Positions 1-9,856 are shown, counted from the stretch's first letter. The stretch is DNA of 64,000 nucleotides from Bradyrhizobium diversitatis (GCF_016031635.1 NZ_JACEGD010000021.1:62001-126000), one strand, 5' to 3'. Numbers and translations are program-made. Notes: generated by a model from the letters alone, not told the origin.

Positions 1-357
1 GATCTGCTGGTAGGTCGGAAGCAGGCCGATCAGGAAGGTGCCGATGCCCATCACCATGATCGTGATCGCGAGCATCGCCTTGCGGCCGACCCGGTCGCCG
101 TAATGGCCAAAGATCGCGGCACCGAGCGGGCGCGCCAGAAATCCGACGGCGTAGGTGCCGAAGGCCGCGATGGTGGCGAGCGCGGGATTGCCTGCGGCGA
201 AGAAGACCTTGTTGAACACCAGCGCGGTCGCCGTGCCATAGATGAGGAAGTCGTACCATTCGACCGCGGTGCCGATCACGCTCGACCACACGATCCGTCG
301 CAAGCTCGCCGCCTCGTCCGGCGCTACGTTCAGGGTTACGTCGTCTGCTACGGTCAT
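1..357 (-). CDS. MFS transporter, metabolite:H+ symporter (MHS) type, N-terminal part
   Basis: Partial gene: its 3' part lies outside the window and 119 codons are visible. The protein starts MTVADDVTLN, runs through WSSVIGTAVEWYDF and GTYAVGFLARPLG, and reaches the cytoplasmic loop GHYGDRVGRK. This order is typical of the MHS family of proton symporters for organic acids or osmolytes (ShiA/KgtP-like). The substrate cannot be told. It is transcribed away from the XRE-cupin regulator at 713, which may control it. Start at 357 fits the family N-terminus. Confidence 0.85.
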   Translation of the reverse strand, partial: MTVADDVTLNVAPDEAASLRRIVWSSVIGTAVEWYDFLIYGTATALVFNKVFFAAGNPALATIAAFGTYAVGFLARPLGAAIFGHYGDRVGRKAMLAITIMVMGIGTFLIGLLPTYQQI

Positions 358-517
358 CGATCTCTCCAAAAGGTACCGGCGCCTGGGAAAAGCAGTTGGC
401 TCGGTCGCGATGCTCATCGGCAGCCGCGACGGTAAAATCGATCATGTTTACTATTGGAAATCAACGCCGCGGAACGCGGCAAATGCCGACGATCGCGGCA
501 ATACGGTCGAATTGCAC

Positions 518-535
518 GAAAATTCGGCTATTTTC
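518..535. promoter_or_regulatory. Palindrome in the divergent MFS/XRE-cupin intergenic region
   Basis: The gap 358-712 (355 bases) holds no gene. It contains an inverted repeat GAAAAT-N6-ATTTTC at 518-535. There is also a distant inverted pair ATTGGAAA (453-460) and TTTCCAAT (600-607). Either could be an operator for the neighbouring XRE-cupin protein; this is inference from position and symmetry only. Confidence 0.3.
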
Positions 536-712
536 CGCGTTGTACCAGTTCACCTGCTCATAATATCCGCGCCCTTGCCCGAAATTTCTGCTCAGAAGTT
601 TTCCAATGGAATACGCTTGCGGGCGACCGGCGCGGGGCCTTGCCGTCCGCCGGGCTGGCAGTCCGGCGGCTTCTGTTGCAAAACAGGCCTGAGCAGTTCG
701 GGAGATTCACGC

Positions 713-1270
713 GTGCTTGACGTCAGCAAAGCCACGGCGGTCGGGGCCAACATCCGCCAGGCGCGGATTGCCAAGGGCCTGACGCTGGACCAGCTTGCGA
801 AACAGAGCGACCTCACCCGCGGCTACATCTCGCTGGTCGAGCGCAACCTCAAGATCCCCTCCCTCGCAGCTCTGCTGCGGATGGCCGCCGCGCTCGAGGT
901 CAATGTCGCGAACTTCTTCGACCCGAACGCCGAGCCGGCACCGCGCTACACGCTGTTCCGCCGCCAGGACGGCAATGTGCCGCTGTTCCAGGACACGTTC
1001 GGCGTAGTCCCGCTGGCGACCGGTCGCACCCGCAAGATGATGGAACCTTTCCTGCTGAGTCCGCCGCACAAGTCGGCGACGCGCGCCTCGCATGCGGGCG
1101 AGGAGCTGCTGTTCGTCATCAACGGCAGGATCGCGATCAAGCTCGATGGCGAAGAGCTCGTCCTCGGCAGGGGAGATTGCCTGTATTTTTCAGGCGAGAC
1201 GCCGCACGAGGTCAGGAGCCTCGGCCGGCAGAAGGCCGAAGTGCTGGTCGTCGTGGCCCAGACGTCTTGA
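713..1270 (+). CDS. XRE-family regulator with C-terminal cupin domain
   Basis: 185 residues. An N-terminal helix-turn-helix (about residues 10-65, with NIRQARIAKGLTLDQLA and TRGYISLVERN) is followed by a C-terminal cupin_2 barrel (about 110-180, with HAGEELLFVINGRI and GDCLYFSGETPHEV). This architecture belongs to PuuR-like regulators that bind a small effector in the cupin. The GTG at 713 was chosen because GGAGA stands 8 bases before it and the domain begins there; the frame stays open further upstream but reads through intergenic DNA. It lies head-to-head with the MHS transporter and is its probable regulator. Confidence 0.88.
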   Translation: MLDVSKATAVGANIRQARIAKGLTLDQLAKQSDLTRGYISLVERNLKIPSLAALLRMAAALEVNVANFFDPNAEPAPRYTLFRRQDGNVPLFQDTFGVVPLATGRTRKMMEPFLLSPPHKSATRASHAGEELLFVINGRIAIKLDGEELVLGRGDCLYFSGETPHEVRSLGRQKAEVLVVVAQTS

Positions 1271-1290
1271 CGCCCAGCCTCGGCAATAGC

Positions 1291-2505
1291 CTAGCGGAAC
1301 CAGAAGAAACGTCCCTGTGACGGCGGAATCGACTCCGGCGGCCGCAACCGCTTCGGGCGCGGCGGCCTTGGCGGCGGCCCGGTAGCCGAGGTGGTCTCCG
1401 CAGTCGGCGCAGTCTCGCTGCCCAGCACCTTCACCGACAGCAGTAAATTCGATTCGCGCATCCGCCAGCGATAGCCGACGCCGAAATCGATCGGCTGGGC
1501 GCGCGTGAACAGTTCGGCATAGCGCTCCTGATAACGGCCGGGGAATTCGTCGATGGGACCGAGATAGCGGCCAAATGGGAAGAACCGCCATTGCCGTGCG
1601 TTGTAGTTCGCGAGCGGAATGCCGGAATCGTCCTGGATGATGGTGGCACTATTGGCAAGCAGCCAGTCGCGCACGACGGAGAAATTGCCGGAGTGCAACA
1701 GATAGGACGCACTCTTGAGCAGGCTGTTGCCGGGCCCGAGCGTCTCGCAGAACTTCAGGAAGCCTGCGGCGCGCGCGCCGGAATTGGATAGATCGGTCGA
1801 GAAATAATACAGCGTGCGCGCTTCCCCGTCGCTGCCGGCGAAGGTGATGCGGACGCCGCGCGTCGCGTTTCGTCCCGGATTGTCGTCGCCGACATGCACC
1901 CCGCCCTTGTCGTCGAGCGCGATCATCTCGACGTTGCGGATGGTCTTGCCGGAGCGCGCGAGGAAGACATAGAGGATCGGCAAGGTGCCGTTGACCTGGT
2001 TGGCGCGCAGGTCGACCTTCATCTGCTTGGTGATGAAGAAGGAGAAGCTCAGGATCGAACCGAGCGAACGCTCGACATTGTAGAGCGCGGCGGCGACCGA
2101 ACCACGCGGCAGCCGCGTCAGGTCGGGCACGGCGCCGACCGGCTCCAGCGCGCCGAGCACATACGTGCTGGCCTTGGAATAGAAGGCATCGGCGTAGAGG
2201 AAATCCGGGCCACTGAACATGTAGAACATGGTCGGCCGTGGCGCGGCGAGATTGGCGTCGGCCCAGCTGCGGATCTTGGAGAGCTGCCGCTGTTCGAGCT
2301 GGGCGAAGGCGCCGTCGAAGAACTTTGCATGGCGCTGCCAGCCCGGATCCCTGGTGAGCGGCACCAGCGGCGAGTCCGCCGAGGGCTGCATGCCCGCAAG
2401 GAAGCGCGCGGTGTCGTCGAAGCTGGCGTCGGCAGCATGCGCGGACGAGACGACCGCAGCCAGCAGGGCGAAAGCGATGGCCGCAATTCTCATGGATCGA
2501 AACAT
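1291..2505 (-). CDS. Secreted protein of unknown function
   Basis: About 404 residues. Two in-frame ATGs are possible (2505 and 2493). The second gives a clean signal peptide, MRIAAIAFALLAAVVSSAHA. The mature part has motifs such as TMFYMFSGPDFLYADAFY, LSFSFFITKQM and GVRITFAGSDGEARTLYYFSTDL, and a proline/arginine-rich C-terminus ending FFWFR. I do not recognise the family. The start falls two to fourteen bases after the stop of the APC permease at 2508, so the two are probably co-transcribed. Export to the periplasm is likely; the role is unknown. Confidence 0.75.
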   Translation of the reverse strand: MFRSMRIAAIAFALLAAVVSSAHAADASFDDTARFLAGMQPSADSPLVPLTRDPGWQRHAKFFDGAFAQLEQRQLSKIRSWADANLAAPRPTMFYMFSGPDFLYADAFYSKASTYVLGALEPVGAVPDLTRLPRGSVAAALYNVERSLGSILSFSFFITKQMKVDLRANQVNGTLPILYVFLARSGKTIRNVEMIALDDKGGVHVGDDNPGRNATRGVRITFAGSDGEARTLYYFSTDLSNSGARAAGFLKFCETLGPGNSLLKSASYLLHSGNFSVVRDWLLANSATIIQDDSGIPLANYNARQWRFFPFGRYLGPIDEFPGRYQERYAELFTRAQPIDFGVGYRWRMRESNLLLSVKVLGSETAPTAETTSATGPPPRPPRPKRLRPPESIPPSQGRFFWFR

Positions 2506-2507
2506 CT

Positions 2508-3875
2508 CTATTCGCGGTGTGACGAGTTGCCGGCGGCAGCCGGCCGCCTGCGGAACGCAGCATAGATCAACAGGCCCGCGAGCATGACGAGCATCCCCGA
2601 GAGCGACTGCACCGGCCGCTCGGTCAAGAGGTAGTACATCATGAACGCGGTCACGAGCAGGAAAACGAGCGGTGTGAACGGGTATCCCCAGGTGCGATAG
2701 GGCCGCGGCAGGTCGGGATCTGTGATGCGCAGCTTGATGACGCCGGCGACCGTGAAGAACGAGCAGAACAGCAGCGCGAACTGGATGAAGTCGAGCACCG
2801 CCTCGAAGCTGCGCGTGAACAACAGCAGGTTGGCGATGGCGAGCTGGAACAGGACGGCATAGGCCGGCGCGCCGCTCGCCGATCGCTTCGAAAACACGCG
2901 CAGGGCTGGAATGTCCTCCCCCATCGTCATCATCACGCGCGGTCCGATCCACATCATCGCGCTGATCGAGGAGATCAGGCCGACGCAAATCATGGCGCCG
3001 ACGATCCGGCCGCCGAGGCTGCCGAAGATGGCACTGCCGGCGACGCTGGCGACGTCGAGCTGGCCGGCGAGCGCACTCACCGGCGTGGAATAGAGAAAGA
3101 CCGCGTTCAGCGCGACGTACAGCACGAGCACGATCAGCGTACCCGCAAGCAGTGCGCGCGGCAGGCTCTGCTGCGGCGTGTTCATCTCGCCGATGATGTA
3201 GGTCGCGGCATTCCAGCCCGAGAAGGAATACATCACGAAGACGAGGCCGATCGCGAACGGCGCGCTGACGATGTGGGCGAGATCGCCCGGCTGCGGCGTG
3301 AAGGCGATCGGCTGCTGCGCGCCGACGACGAAGCCGGCGACCAGGAAGGCGACGATCAGGACGACCTTGAGGATGGTCGAGATCAGCTGGAAGGTCGAGG
3401 AGTGCCGGACTCCGGTCAGTTGCACCAGCGAGACGAGCCACACCACGCCGATGGCAAGCGGAATCGGCGGCAGATCCGGGACAACCGATTTGGCGTATTC
3501 GCCGAACGCCATCGCCGCGAGCGCAACCGGCGCCGCGAAGCCGACCGTGGCCGACACCCAGCCGGCGAGAAAGCCGAAGGCCGGATGATAGGCGCGGCCG
3601 AGGAAATTGTACTCACCGCTCGAGCGCGGAAACATCGCGCCCAACTCGCTGTACGCGAACACCCCGCACAAGGCGACGATGCCGCCGACGGTCCAGAGCA
3701 GCAGGATCGAGAAGCCGGATGGGATGTCCTTGACCTGGAAGCCGAGGCTGGTGAAGACGCCGACCCCGATCATGTCGGCCACGACGATGGCGGTTGCGAC
3801 CGGAACGGAGACCCCGGCCCCGCTCCCGGTCAGCCGGCCCATCCAGGCTGCGGTTCCCGCATGTGATGCCGTCAT
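2508..3875 (-). CDS. APC-family amino acid/polyamine permease
   Basis: 455 residues with about 12 hydrophobic segments. It has the APC signature near the N-terminus (ADMIGVGVFTSLGFQ), then AYSELGAMFPRSSGEYNFL and later SGWNAATYIIGEM. The family moves amino acids or related amines by proton symport or exchange; the substrate cannot be read from sequence. The ATG at 3875 is preceded by AAGGA five bases upstream and was preferred over an extension that reads 26 codons into the intergenic region. Upstream partner of the secreted protein at 1291. Confidence 0.88.
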   Translation of the reverse strand: MTASHAGTAAWMGRLTGSGAGVSVPVATAIVVADMIGVGVFTSLGFQVKDIPSGFSILLLWTVGGIVALCGVFAYSELGAMFPRSSGEYNFLGRAYHPAFGFLAGWVSATVGFAAPVALAAMAFGEYAKSVVPDLPPIPLAIGVVWLVSLVQLTGVRHSSTFQLISTILKVVLIVAFLVAGFVVGAQQPIAFTPQPGDLAHIVSAPFAIGLVFVMYSFSGWNAATYIIGEMNTPQQSLPRALLAGTLIVLVLYVALNAVFLYSTPVSALAGQLDVASVAGSAIFGSLGGRIVGAMICVGLISSISAMMWIGPRVMMTMGEDIPALRVFSKRSASGAPAYAVLFQLAIANLLLFTRSFEAVLDFIQFALLFCSFFTVAGVIKLRITDPDLPRPYRTWGYPFTPLVFLLVTAFMMYYLLTERPVQSLSGMLVMLAGLLIYAAFRRRPAAAGNSSHRE

Positions 3876-4181
3876 CGCGGTCCTTAACCTCAGGCGTCTC
3901 GCCTCGCAGGTCATCGTGCAGTTCGCCCCAGTCAATTCAAGCAGGGTTAACAAGGGTTAAATGAGGCAACGGCAGCGGGTACCAAAACACCGACTAACCA
4001 CGCTTTTGGACAATGACGCCTGGATTACCCCGAAATTTCCCGTTCGCGCTCCCCACAATCAGGACACGATTGCATGGTCCTTTTGAGCGTTCCGGATGTG
4101 GGGAAGTTGCTCCGGACGTTTAACGTCGCCTAAACGCCAGTCGGCTCAATTGTCTTAAAGCATGCCGACGGACTTGATGTC
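3876..4181. other. Intergenic region without a gene
   Basis: This 306-base divergent gap separates the APC permease from the hydrolase lipoprotein. It is richer in A+T than its flanks. A TTAA-N6-TTAA pair near 3942-3956 resembles a CtrA box but has the wrong spacing. I see no coding potential, no RNA gene and no clear promoter. Confidence 0.5.
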
Positions 4182-5540
4182 GTGACTTGGGGTCATCGGT
4201 GGATGTTCGGGGCCGTTCCGACACTGACAGCTGACTTTCGTGCCGATCGGACGACGTCCGGCGCGCGCAGTCGCGCGCGACGCGTCGGCCTGATCTCGGC
4301 CTTGGTGCCGCTGTCGCTGACGCTGGTTCAATGCGGCAAGGCGCCCGATCCGGCGGCGCTGGCAACGAGTTCGCAGGCGAATGTCCAGGTCGTCGCCAAA
4401 AACAATTCGCAAGCCTCCAACCCACGCGTGGCAAGCGGCGACACGTTCGAGGACCGCTTTCCCGCCCCGCAGTTCAGGGAGCGCTTTCCCTCGGCGAGCG
4501 AAAGCTTCCTGCAGCGGCAGATGTCGGACTTCTCGCCCAGGCGCGCCGTTCAGCAACAGCCGCCGGAGCAAGCGCCTTACAAGGTGGCGTCGCTGGAGCC
4601 GCAGGTCCCCTACAAGCGTCCGCCGCGCGACGACCTGACGACACTCGTCAGCATGAAGTCGTCGGCCTTCCCTTACTTCGGCAACAACCCCGCCTCCGAC
4701 GCACCCTTCCTCAACATTTCCAAGGGCGACCGCCGCGGCCACCGCAGCTATTCCGGTCGCGTGTTCTGGCAGGATGAGACCTACAGCGACAGCCGGGTGT
4801 TGGTGCACGTGCCCGAGCATTTCGACGTGCACAAGCCCGGTGTGATCGTGGTGTTCTTCCACGGCAATGGCGCGACGCTCGAGCGCGACGTACGCGACCG
4901 CCAACTGGTGCCCAAGCAGATCAGTGATTCCGGCGCCAATGCCGTGCTCCTTGCACCGCAAATGGCCGTCGATGCCGCCGATTCCAGCGCCGGCAAGTTC
5001 TGGCAACCGGGCGGGTTCAAGCGCTTCATGGCGGAATCGGCCGACCATCTCGCCCGCCTCAGCGGCGATCCCGAAAGTGCGCGCGCCTTCGCCAACATGC
5101 CGATCGTGATCGTCGGCTATAGCGGTGGCTTCCTGCCGACGGCTTGGAGCCTGGAGGTCGGCGGCATCAGCGACCGCGTCCGCGGCGTGGTGCTGCTCGA
5201 CGCCATCTACGGCGAACTCGACAAGTTCGCCTCCTGGATCGAGAGCCACCGCTCCGGCTTCTTCGTCAGCTCCTACACCCGCTACACGGCGCGGCGCGAC
5301 CGTGAGCTGATGAGCATGCTGCGGCAGAAGGGCATCAGCGTCGCGGAGGACATGGAGGGTCCGCTCCGTCCCGGCAGCGTGGTGTTCGTGGAGACCGGCG
5401 ACGGCATCACCCATCGCGATTACGTGACCCGCGCCTGGACGCGGGATCCGCTCAAGGACGTGCTGGTGAAGATGTCGGCAACGCCGTCGCTCGCGCTCAC
5501 GCGCGTCGCCTCGACCAATCCATCCGCATCGAGCCGCTAG
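4182..5540 (+). CDS. Alpha/beta-hydrolase-fold lipoprotein
   Basis: About 452 residues from GTG 4182 (ATG 4203 is an alternative). A hydrophobic stretch ends in a lipobox, LTLVQC, with Cys51, so the protein is probably lipid-anchored in the envelope. A low-complexity linker of about 130 residues follows. The hydrolase-like domain has FFHGNGA (oxyanion region) and the nucleophile elbow GYSGG with Ser314; a candidate His lies in THRDYV. Substrate unknown; esterase or peptidase activity is possible. No obvious operon partner. Confidence 0.7.
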   Translation: MTWGHRWMFGAVPTLTADFRADRTTSGARSRARRVGLISALVPLSLTLVQCGKAPDPAALATSSQANVQVVAKNNSQASNPRVASGDTFEDRFPAPQFRERFPSASESFLQRQMSDFSPRRAVQQQPPEQAPYKVASLEPQVPYKRPPRDDLTTLVSMKSSAFPYFGNNPASDAPFLNISKGDRRGHRSYSGRVFWQDETYSDSRVLVHVPEHFDVHKPGVIVVFFHGNGATLERDVRDRQLVPKQISDSGANAVLLAPQMAVDAADSSAGKFWQPGGFKRFMAESADHLARLSGDPESARAFANMPIVIVGYSGGFLPTAWSLEVGGISDRVRGVVLLDAIYGELDKFASWIESHRSGFFVSSYTRYTARRDRELMSMLRQKGISVAEDMEGPLRPGSVVFVETGDGITHRDYVTRAWTRDPLKDVLVKMSATPSLALTRVASTNPSASSR

Positions 5541-5600
5541 GCCCAATTGCTCAGGTCGATCAGCGACTGAGCCCTGACCTGGCGAATATCAGTGCGAATA

Positions 5601-5984
5601 TCAGTTCTTGGGCAGCTTCGGAATGCTCTCGGCAAAGCCGTTGAAGCAGGTCAGCCGCTCGTCCTCTTCCTTGAAGAAACGGCAGTCGGCGTAGCCCTTG
5701 GCCTTCGCCGGCTTCGGCTTCGGCGCCGGCGGGATCACGGCGTCGTAGCAGTTGAGGCGATCCTTGGTGCCGTCGTCGATCTCGAGGCAGGCCTGGAGCC
5801 GGACGGCGATCGACTGCGGCTTGCCCTTCGCCGCGGCGGGATTGGCCGCTGCCTCTTTGGTTCCCTTCGGCTTGACCTGCACCAGCGGCTTGTCTCCCAC
5901 CATCGGGGGCTTGTCGGCTTGCGCAAATGCGGAGGTTGAATAGAGCACCGCGGCAACCGCCAGAATCATCCTCATCTCAGTCAA
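5601..5984 (-). CDS. Small secreted protein with paired CYD/CFN cysteine motifs
   Basis: 127 residues with a signal peptide (MRMILAVAAVLYSTSAFAQA). A lysine/proline-rich spacer separates two motifs, CLEIDDGTKDRLNCYD and CRFFKEEDERLTCFN. This C-x(n)-DRL-x-CYD pattern recurs in alphaproteobacterial periplasmic proteins and at the N-terminus of some type VI accessory proteins; no activity is known to me. Its ATG overlaps the stop of the MFS gene upstream (ATGA, 5981-5984), which indicates translational coupling. Confidence 0.78.
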   Translation of the reverse strand: MTEMRMILAVAAVLYSTSAFAQADKPPMVGDKPLVQVKPKGTKEAAANPAAAKGKPQSIAVRLQACLEIDDGTKDRLNCYDAVIPPAPKPKPAKAKGYADCRFFKEEDERLTCFNGFAESIPKLPKN

Positions 5985-7240
5985 CTCTCTTTGGTCCCCA
6001 TGACCGGCCTTCTAGCGCCCTCACGCGAGGTTTGCCAAGCACCTTGCGACAGGAAAGACGGCCTTCGGGCGGTCGTGGCAGCCCCCGGCCGTGGCCGGGT
6101 CAGCACCAACAGGATCAGCGCCAGCACGACGAACCCGACCGCGACGAAGCCGAGCGTGTGCAGGAGCCCGCGGGCAAACAGCAGCCCACCGACAGCGGAG
6201 CCGATCGCCTGGCCGATATAGAGGACCGAGGTATTGAGCGCGACGGTCGCCGATGCCAGCGGCGGCGCGGCCGCGACCAGCCGCACCTGCTGCATCGAAT
6301 TGGTCGACGCGAATCCAAGGCCCCAGGTCGCGACCGCGCCCGCCATCAGGACGAGCGAGCCGGCGCCGAGCGCCCAGCCGCTCATCCCGGCAAGCACCAG
6401 GCAGGTGAACAGCAACGAGGTGCGATAGGGCCCCGAGGTGTCGACGATGCGGGTCGCGATGACAACGCCAAGAAAGCCGCAGATGCCGTAAAGCGCGAAC
6501 ACCATGCCGATCGCATCGGGACCGGCGCCGGTGAGCCTGTTGAGCAGCGGGCCCATGTAGGTGAACACCACGAACTGCCCCGACATCTGCAACATCGTGA
6601 TCGCAAGCAGCAGCAGGATCGTCCTGCTCCGGCCGACCGCGGCCCATGTCTTCAGATCCACCGGAGCGCCCTTCAGGCCCGCCGGCAGACGCAGCAGCAA
6701 CAGCAGGAAGCTGATGCAGCCGAGCGCGCCGATCCCGCCATAGGCCGCGCGCCAGCCATAGCGGCTGGCGATGAAGGTGATCAGCGGCAGGCCGACGGCG
6801 GCCGCCAACGACCAGCCTAGGAAAATGTATGCAATGGTGCTGCCGCGCCGTTCGGCCGGCACGATCAGCGCTGCCGTGCCGGCAGCCTGCGGCGTGTAGA
6901 GCGCGCCGACCGCGAGCATCACGAGGCGAATGACGAGGAGGCTGGCGTAGTCGGGCGCAAAGGCCGAAGCGAGATTGCCGAAGGCGAGCACCGCAAGCGT
7001 CGTTGCGAGCAGCGTCCGCCGCTCCATGCGGCTGGTGAGCCAGGCCGTCAGCGGCGAGCCGATGCACAGCGTGACCGCGCCGAACGTGATCAGGAGCCCG
7101 GCCGCATGGATGCTGACCTGAAGTCCCGTCGCCAATTCCGGCAGCATGCCTGCCGGCGCCAGCACCGAGCAGCCGGTGACGAGATTGCCGAGCATCAGGG
7201 CGGTTGGCGCGAAACGGCCGGCGGCGGGAGCTTTTTCCAT
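5981..7240 (-). CDS. MFS transporter, DHA1 drug/sugar efflux type
   Basis: 419 residues with 12 predicted membrane segments. Loop 2-3 reads SPLTAWLTSRMERRTLL and the family-typical GYPxx-like segment is at AAAVGLPLITFIASRYGWR. It resembles AraJ/YdhP efflux carriers. The substrate is unknown. The gene ends in a 4-base overlap with the small secreted protein that follows, so the two form a unit. It is divergent from thrS. Confidence 0.85.
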   Translation of the reverse strand: MEKAPAAGRFAPTALMLGNLVTGCSVLAPAGMLPELATGLQVSIHAAGLLITFGAVTLCIGSPLTAWLTSRMERRTLLATTLAVLAFGNLASAFAPDYASLLVIRLVMLAVGALYTPQAAGTAALIVPAERRGSTIAYIFLGWSLAAAVGLPLITFIASRYGWRAAYGGIGALGCISFLLLLLRLPAGLKGAPVDLKTWAAVGRSRTILLLLAITMLQMSGQFVVFTYMGPLLNRLTGAGPDAIGMVFALYGICGFLGVVIATRIVDTSGPYRTSLLFTCLVLAGMSGWALGAGSLVLMAGAVATWGLGFASTNSMQQVRLVAAAPPLASATVALNTSVLYIGQAIGSAVGGLLFARGLLHTLGFVAVGFVVLALILLVLTRPRPGAATTARRPSFLSQGAWQTSREGARRPVMGTKES

Positions 7241-7343
7241 GCAAGTGCATGTAGAGCAGGCCTACGGCCAGTTGAAGGGCGCTGCTCGAGATAGTTGGTG
7301 CAAAGTCGCGGGTTTTGCGCGTCACTTTCTTGGAAATGCCGGA

Positions 7344-7371
7344 TTGCACGGGCCGAATCGCCTGATATATC
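7344..7371 (+). promoter_or_regulatory. Candidate thrS promoter
   Basis: TTGCAC (7344-7349) and TATATC (7366-7371) are 16 bases apart and end 55 bases before the thrS start. The leader then has a small hairpin, CTGCG-N6-CGCAG, near 7389-7404. I see no T-box specifier or antiterminator, which would not be expected in this group. Confidence 0.4.
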
Positions 7372-7425
7372 GCTCGTTCCCGCTTACCTGCGCTCGTTCG
7401 CAGGAGTGAGCCTCAGGAGAAAAGC

Positions 7426-9468
7426 ATGACCGACCAGCCCAAATCCGAGTCCGGCTTCCAGTATAGCCTGTCCAATCTGAAGCCCGTGACCCCTGCCGCC
7501 AAAGTCACCCTCACCTTCCCCGACGGCGCCCAGCGCCAGTTCGACAAGGGCATCACCGGCCTCGATATCGCCAAGGGCATCTCGCCGTCGCTGGCCAAGC
7601 GCACGGTTGCGATGGCGCTCGACGGTGCGCTCGCCGATCTCAACGACCCGATCGAAGATGACGCCAAGATCGAACTCGTCAATCGCGACGATCCGCGCGC
7701 GATCGAATTGATCCGCCACGACTGCGCACACGTGCTCGCGGAAGCCGTGCAGACGCTGTGGCCGGGCACCCAGGTCACCATCGGTCCCGTGATCGAGAAC
7801 GGCTTCTACTACGACTTCTTCCGCAACGAGCCGTTCACGCCGGAAGACTTTGCCGCAATCGAGAAGAAGATGCGCGAGATCATCGCGCGCGACAAACCGT
7901 TCACGAAAGAGGTCTGGGATCGCGAGAAGACCAAGCAGGTGTTCCGCGACAAGGGCGAGGCCTTCAAGGTCGAGCTGGTCGACGCCATTCCCGGCACCGA
8001 ACCGATCAAGATCTACTACCAGGGCGACTGGTTCGATCTGTGCCGCGGTCCGCACATGACCTCGACCGGCAAGGTCGGCAATGCCTTCAAGCTGATGAAG
8101 GTGGCCGGCGCCTATTGGCGCGGCGACAGCAACAACCCGATGCTGACCCGCATCTACGGCACGGCCTTCGCCAAGCAGGAGGACCTTGACGCCTACCTCA
8201 AGCAGATCGAGGAAGCCGAGAAGCGCGACCATCGCAAGCTCGGGCGCGAGCTCGACCTCTTCCACTTCCAGGAGGAAGGTCCGGGCGTCGTGTTCTGGCA
8301 CCCGAAAGGCTGGACCATCTTCCAGCAGCTGATCGCCTACATGCGCCGACGCCTGACCGGCGACTACAACGAGGTCAACGCGCCGCAGATCCTCGACAAG
8401 GTGCTGTGGGAGACCTCGGGCCATTGGGGCTGGTATCGCGAGAACATGTTCGCGGCGCAGTCGGCCGGCGACGAGGCGGAGGACAAGCGCTGGTTCGCGC
8501 TGAAGCCGATGAACTGCCCGGGCCATGTGCAGATCTTCAAGCACGGCCTGAAGAGCTACCGCGACCTGCCGCTGCGCCTCGCCGAGTTCGGCGTGGTGCA
8601 TCGCTACGAGCCCTCCGGCGCCATGCACGGCCTGATGCGCGTGCGCGGCTTCACCCAGGACGACGCGCACATCTTCTGCACCGAGGACCAGCTCGCCGAG
8701 GAGTGCCTGAAGATCAACGATCTGATCCTGTCGACCTATGCCGATTTCGGCTTCACCGGCGATCTCACCGTGAAGCTGTCGACCCGGCCGGAAAAGCGCG
8801 TCGGCACGGACGAGATGTGGGATCACGCCGAGCGCGTGATGGCCACCGTGCTGCGCGAGATCCAGTCGCAGAACAATCACATCAAGACCGAGATCAACCC
8901 GGGCGAAGGCGCCTTCTACGGGCCGAAGTTCGAATACGTTCTGCGCGATGCCATCGGGCGCGACTGGCAGTGCGGCACCACGCAGGTCGACTTCAACCTG
9001 CCGGAGCGGTTCGGCGCGTTCTACATCGACCATGACGGCGGCAAGAAGCCGCCCGTGATGGTGCACCGCGCGATCTGCGGCTCGATGGAGCGCTACATCG
9101 GCATCCTGATCGAGCACTATGCCGGCAACTTCCCGCTCTGGCTCTCGCCGGTGCAGGCGGTGGTCACGACCATCACTTCGGAAGGCGACGAATACGCCAA
9201 GGTGGTACTGGAGCAGGCGCGCCGCGCGGGCTTGCGGGTCGAGATCGACCTGCGCAACGAAAAGATCAACTACAAGGTCCGCGAACACTCGCTGGCCAAG
9301 ATCCCGGCCCTGCTCGTGGTCGGCAAGAAGGAAGCCGAGACGCATTCGGTCTCGGTTCGCCGGCTCGGCAGCGACGGCCAGAAGGTGATGACCACGGCCG
9401 AGGCGATCGCTGCGCTGGTCGACGAGGCCACCCCGCCGGATGTCCGGCGGGCGCGCGGCAGCGTCTGA
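7426..9468 (+). CDS. thrS: Threonine--tRNA ligase
   Basis: Charges tRNA-Thr with threonine in the cytoplasm. The protein is 680 residues, somewhat longer than the usual 640-650 because of an N-terminal extension. Order: TGS domain (about 25-90), editing domain with H98-DCA-H102 and C206/H210, class II catalytic core with motif 2 around [19 protein letters not shown], and the C-terminal anticodon-binding domain from about 570. Zinc ligands are C364 (MNCPGH), H415 and H547. CAGGAG lies 8 bases before the ATG. All catalytic features are intact. Confidence 0.98.
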   Translation: MTDQPKSESGFQYSLSNLKPVTPAAKVTLTFPDGAQRQFDKGITGLDIAKGISPSLAKRTVAMALDGALADLNDPIEDDAKIELVNRDDPRAIELIRHDCAHVLAEAVQTLWPGTQVTIGPVIENGFYYDFFRNEPFTPEDFAAIEKKMREIIARDKPFTKEVWDREKTKQVFRDKGEAFKVELVDAIPGTEPIKIYYQGDWFDLCRGPHMTSTGKVGNAFKLMKVAGAYWRGDSNNPMLTRIYGTAFAKQEDLDAYLKQIEEAEKRDHRKLGRELDLFHFQEEGPGVVFWHPKGWTIFQQLIAYMRRRLTGDYNEVNAPQILDKVLWETSGHWGWYRENMFAAQSAGDEAEDKRWFALKPMNCPGHVQIFKHGLKSYRDLPLRLAEFGVVHRYEPSGAMHGLMRVRGFTQDDAHIFCTEDQLAEECLKINDLILSTYADFGFTGDLTVKLSTRPEKRVGTDEMWDHAERVMATVLREIQSQNNHIKTEINPGEGAFYGPKFEYVLRDAIGRDWQCGTTQVDFNLPERFGAFYIDHDGGKKPPVMVHRAICGSMERYIGILIEHYAGNFPLWLSPVQAVVTTITSEGDEYAKVVLEQARRAGLRVEIDLRNEKINYKVREHSLAKIPALLVVGKKEAETHSVSVRRLGSDGQKVMTTAEAIAALVDEATPPDVRRARGSV

Positions 9469-9474
9469 CGGCGC

Positions 9475-9849
9475 TCAAGCGGCTCTATCTTGCCCAACTT
9501 TGATGAGGGACTCGGCAGGAATGCCGAGCCCCACATGCAGGCGTCGGATCATGCTGAGCGTCAATTCGCGCCGCCGGTTAAGCACTTCGTGGACCCGGTT
9601 GCGGCTGCCAATGAAAGGAATCAGGTCCCTCGGCTGCAGGCCGCTCTGTTCCATATGATACTTGATGGCTTCGACCGGGTCTGGAAGGTCCAGCCGATAA
9701 TGCTTCCGTTCCCACGCCTCCACGAGCGTCACAAGCACATCCAGCCGATCGCCCTCAGGCGAGTTCCGGCGCGCCCTCATCAACGTCTCGATCTCCTTGA
9801 GCACGCGACGATAGTCCCGGTTAGACTTGATTGGCGCGATTTCCATCAT
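9475..9849 (-). CDS. higA: HigA-type antitoxin, XRE family
   Basis: About 124 residues. The N-terminal part binds the toxin in this family; the C-terminal part is a helix-turn-helix (about 70-120, with SGLQPRDLIPFIGSRNRVHEVL). It would neutralise the HigB-like nuclease encoded just upstream and repress the pair. Two adjacent ATGs (9849, 9846) are possible; AGAGG suits 9846 slightly better. The toxin stop is 7 bases away. The locus is AT-richer than its neighbours, as expected for a mobile toxin-antitoxin module. Confidence 0.85.
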   Translation of the reverse strand: MMEIAPIKSNRDYRRVLKEIETLMRARRNSPEGDRLDVLVTLVEAWERKHYRLDLPDPVEAIKYHMEQSGLQPRDLIPFIGSRNRVHEVLNRRRELTLSMIRRLHVGLGIPAESLIKVGQDRAA

Positions 9850-9856
9850 CGACCTC

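Noticed and set aside
242-712. Upstream extension of the XRE-cupin gene
   Set aside because: The extension reads through the divergent promoter region; a GTG with a good ribosome site at 713 fits the domain start.
3940-3960. CtrA-like TTAA pair
   Set aside because: Spacing between TTAA elements is 6, not 7, and no second feature supports it.
7241-7425. T-box or other riboswitch in the thrS leader
   Set aside because: Only a short hairpin is present; T-boxes are not expected in alphaproteobacteria and no specifier loop is visible.
7384-9345. Long open frame antisense to thrS (about 650 codons)
   Set aside because: Composition matches the complement of a GC-rich gene; no domain, ribosome site or plausible protein sequence. 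The same applies to long antisense frames over the esterase, the CYTH-CHAD gene and the molybdoenzyme.
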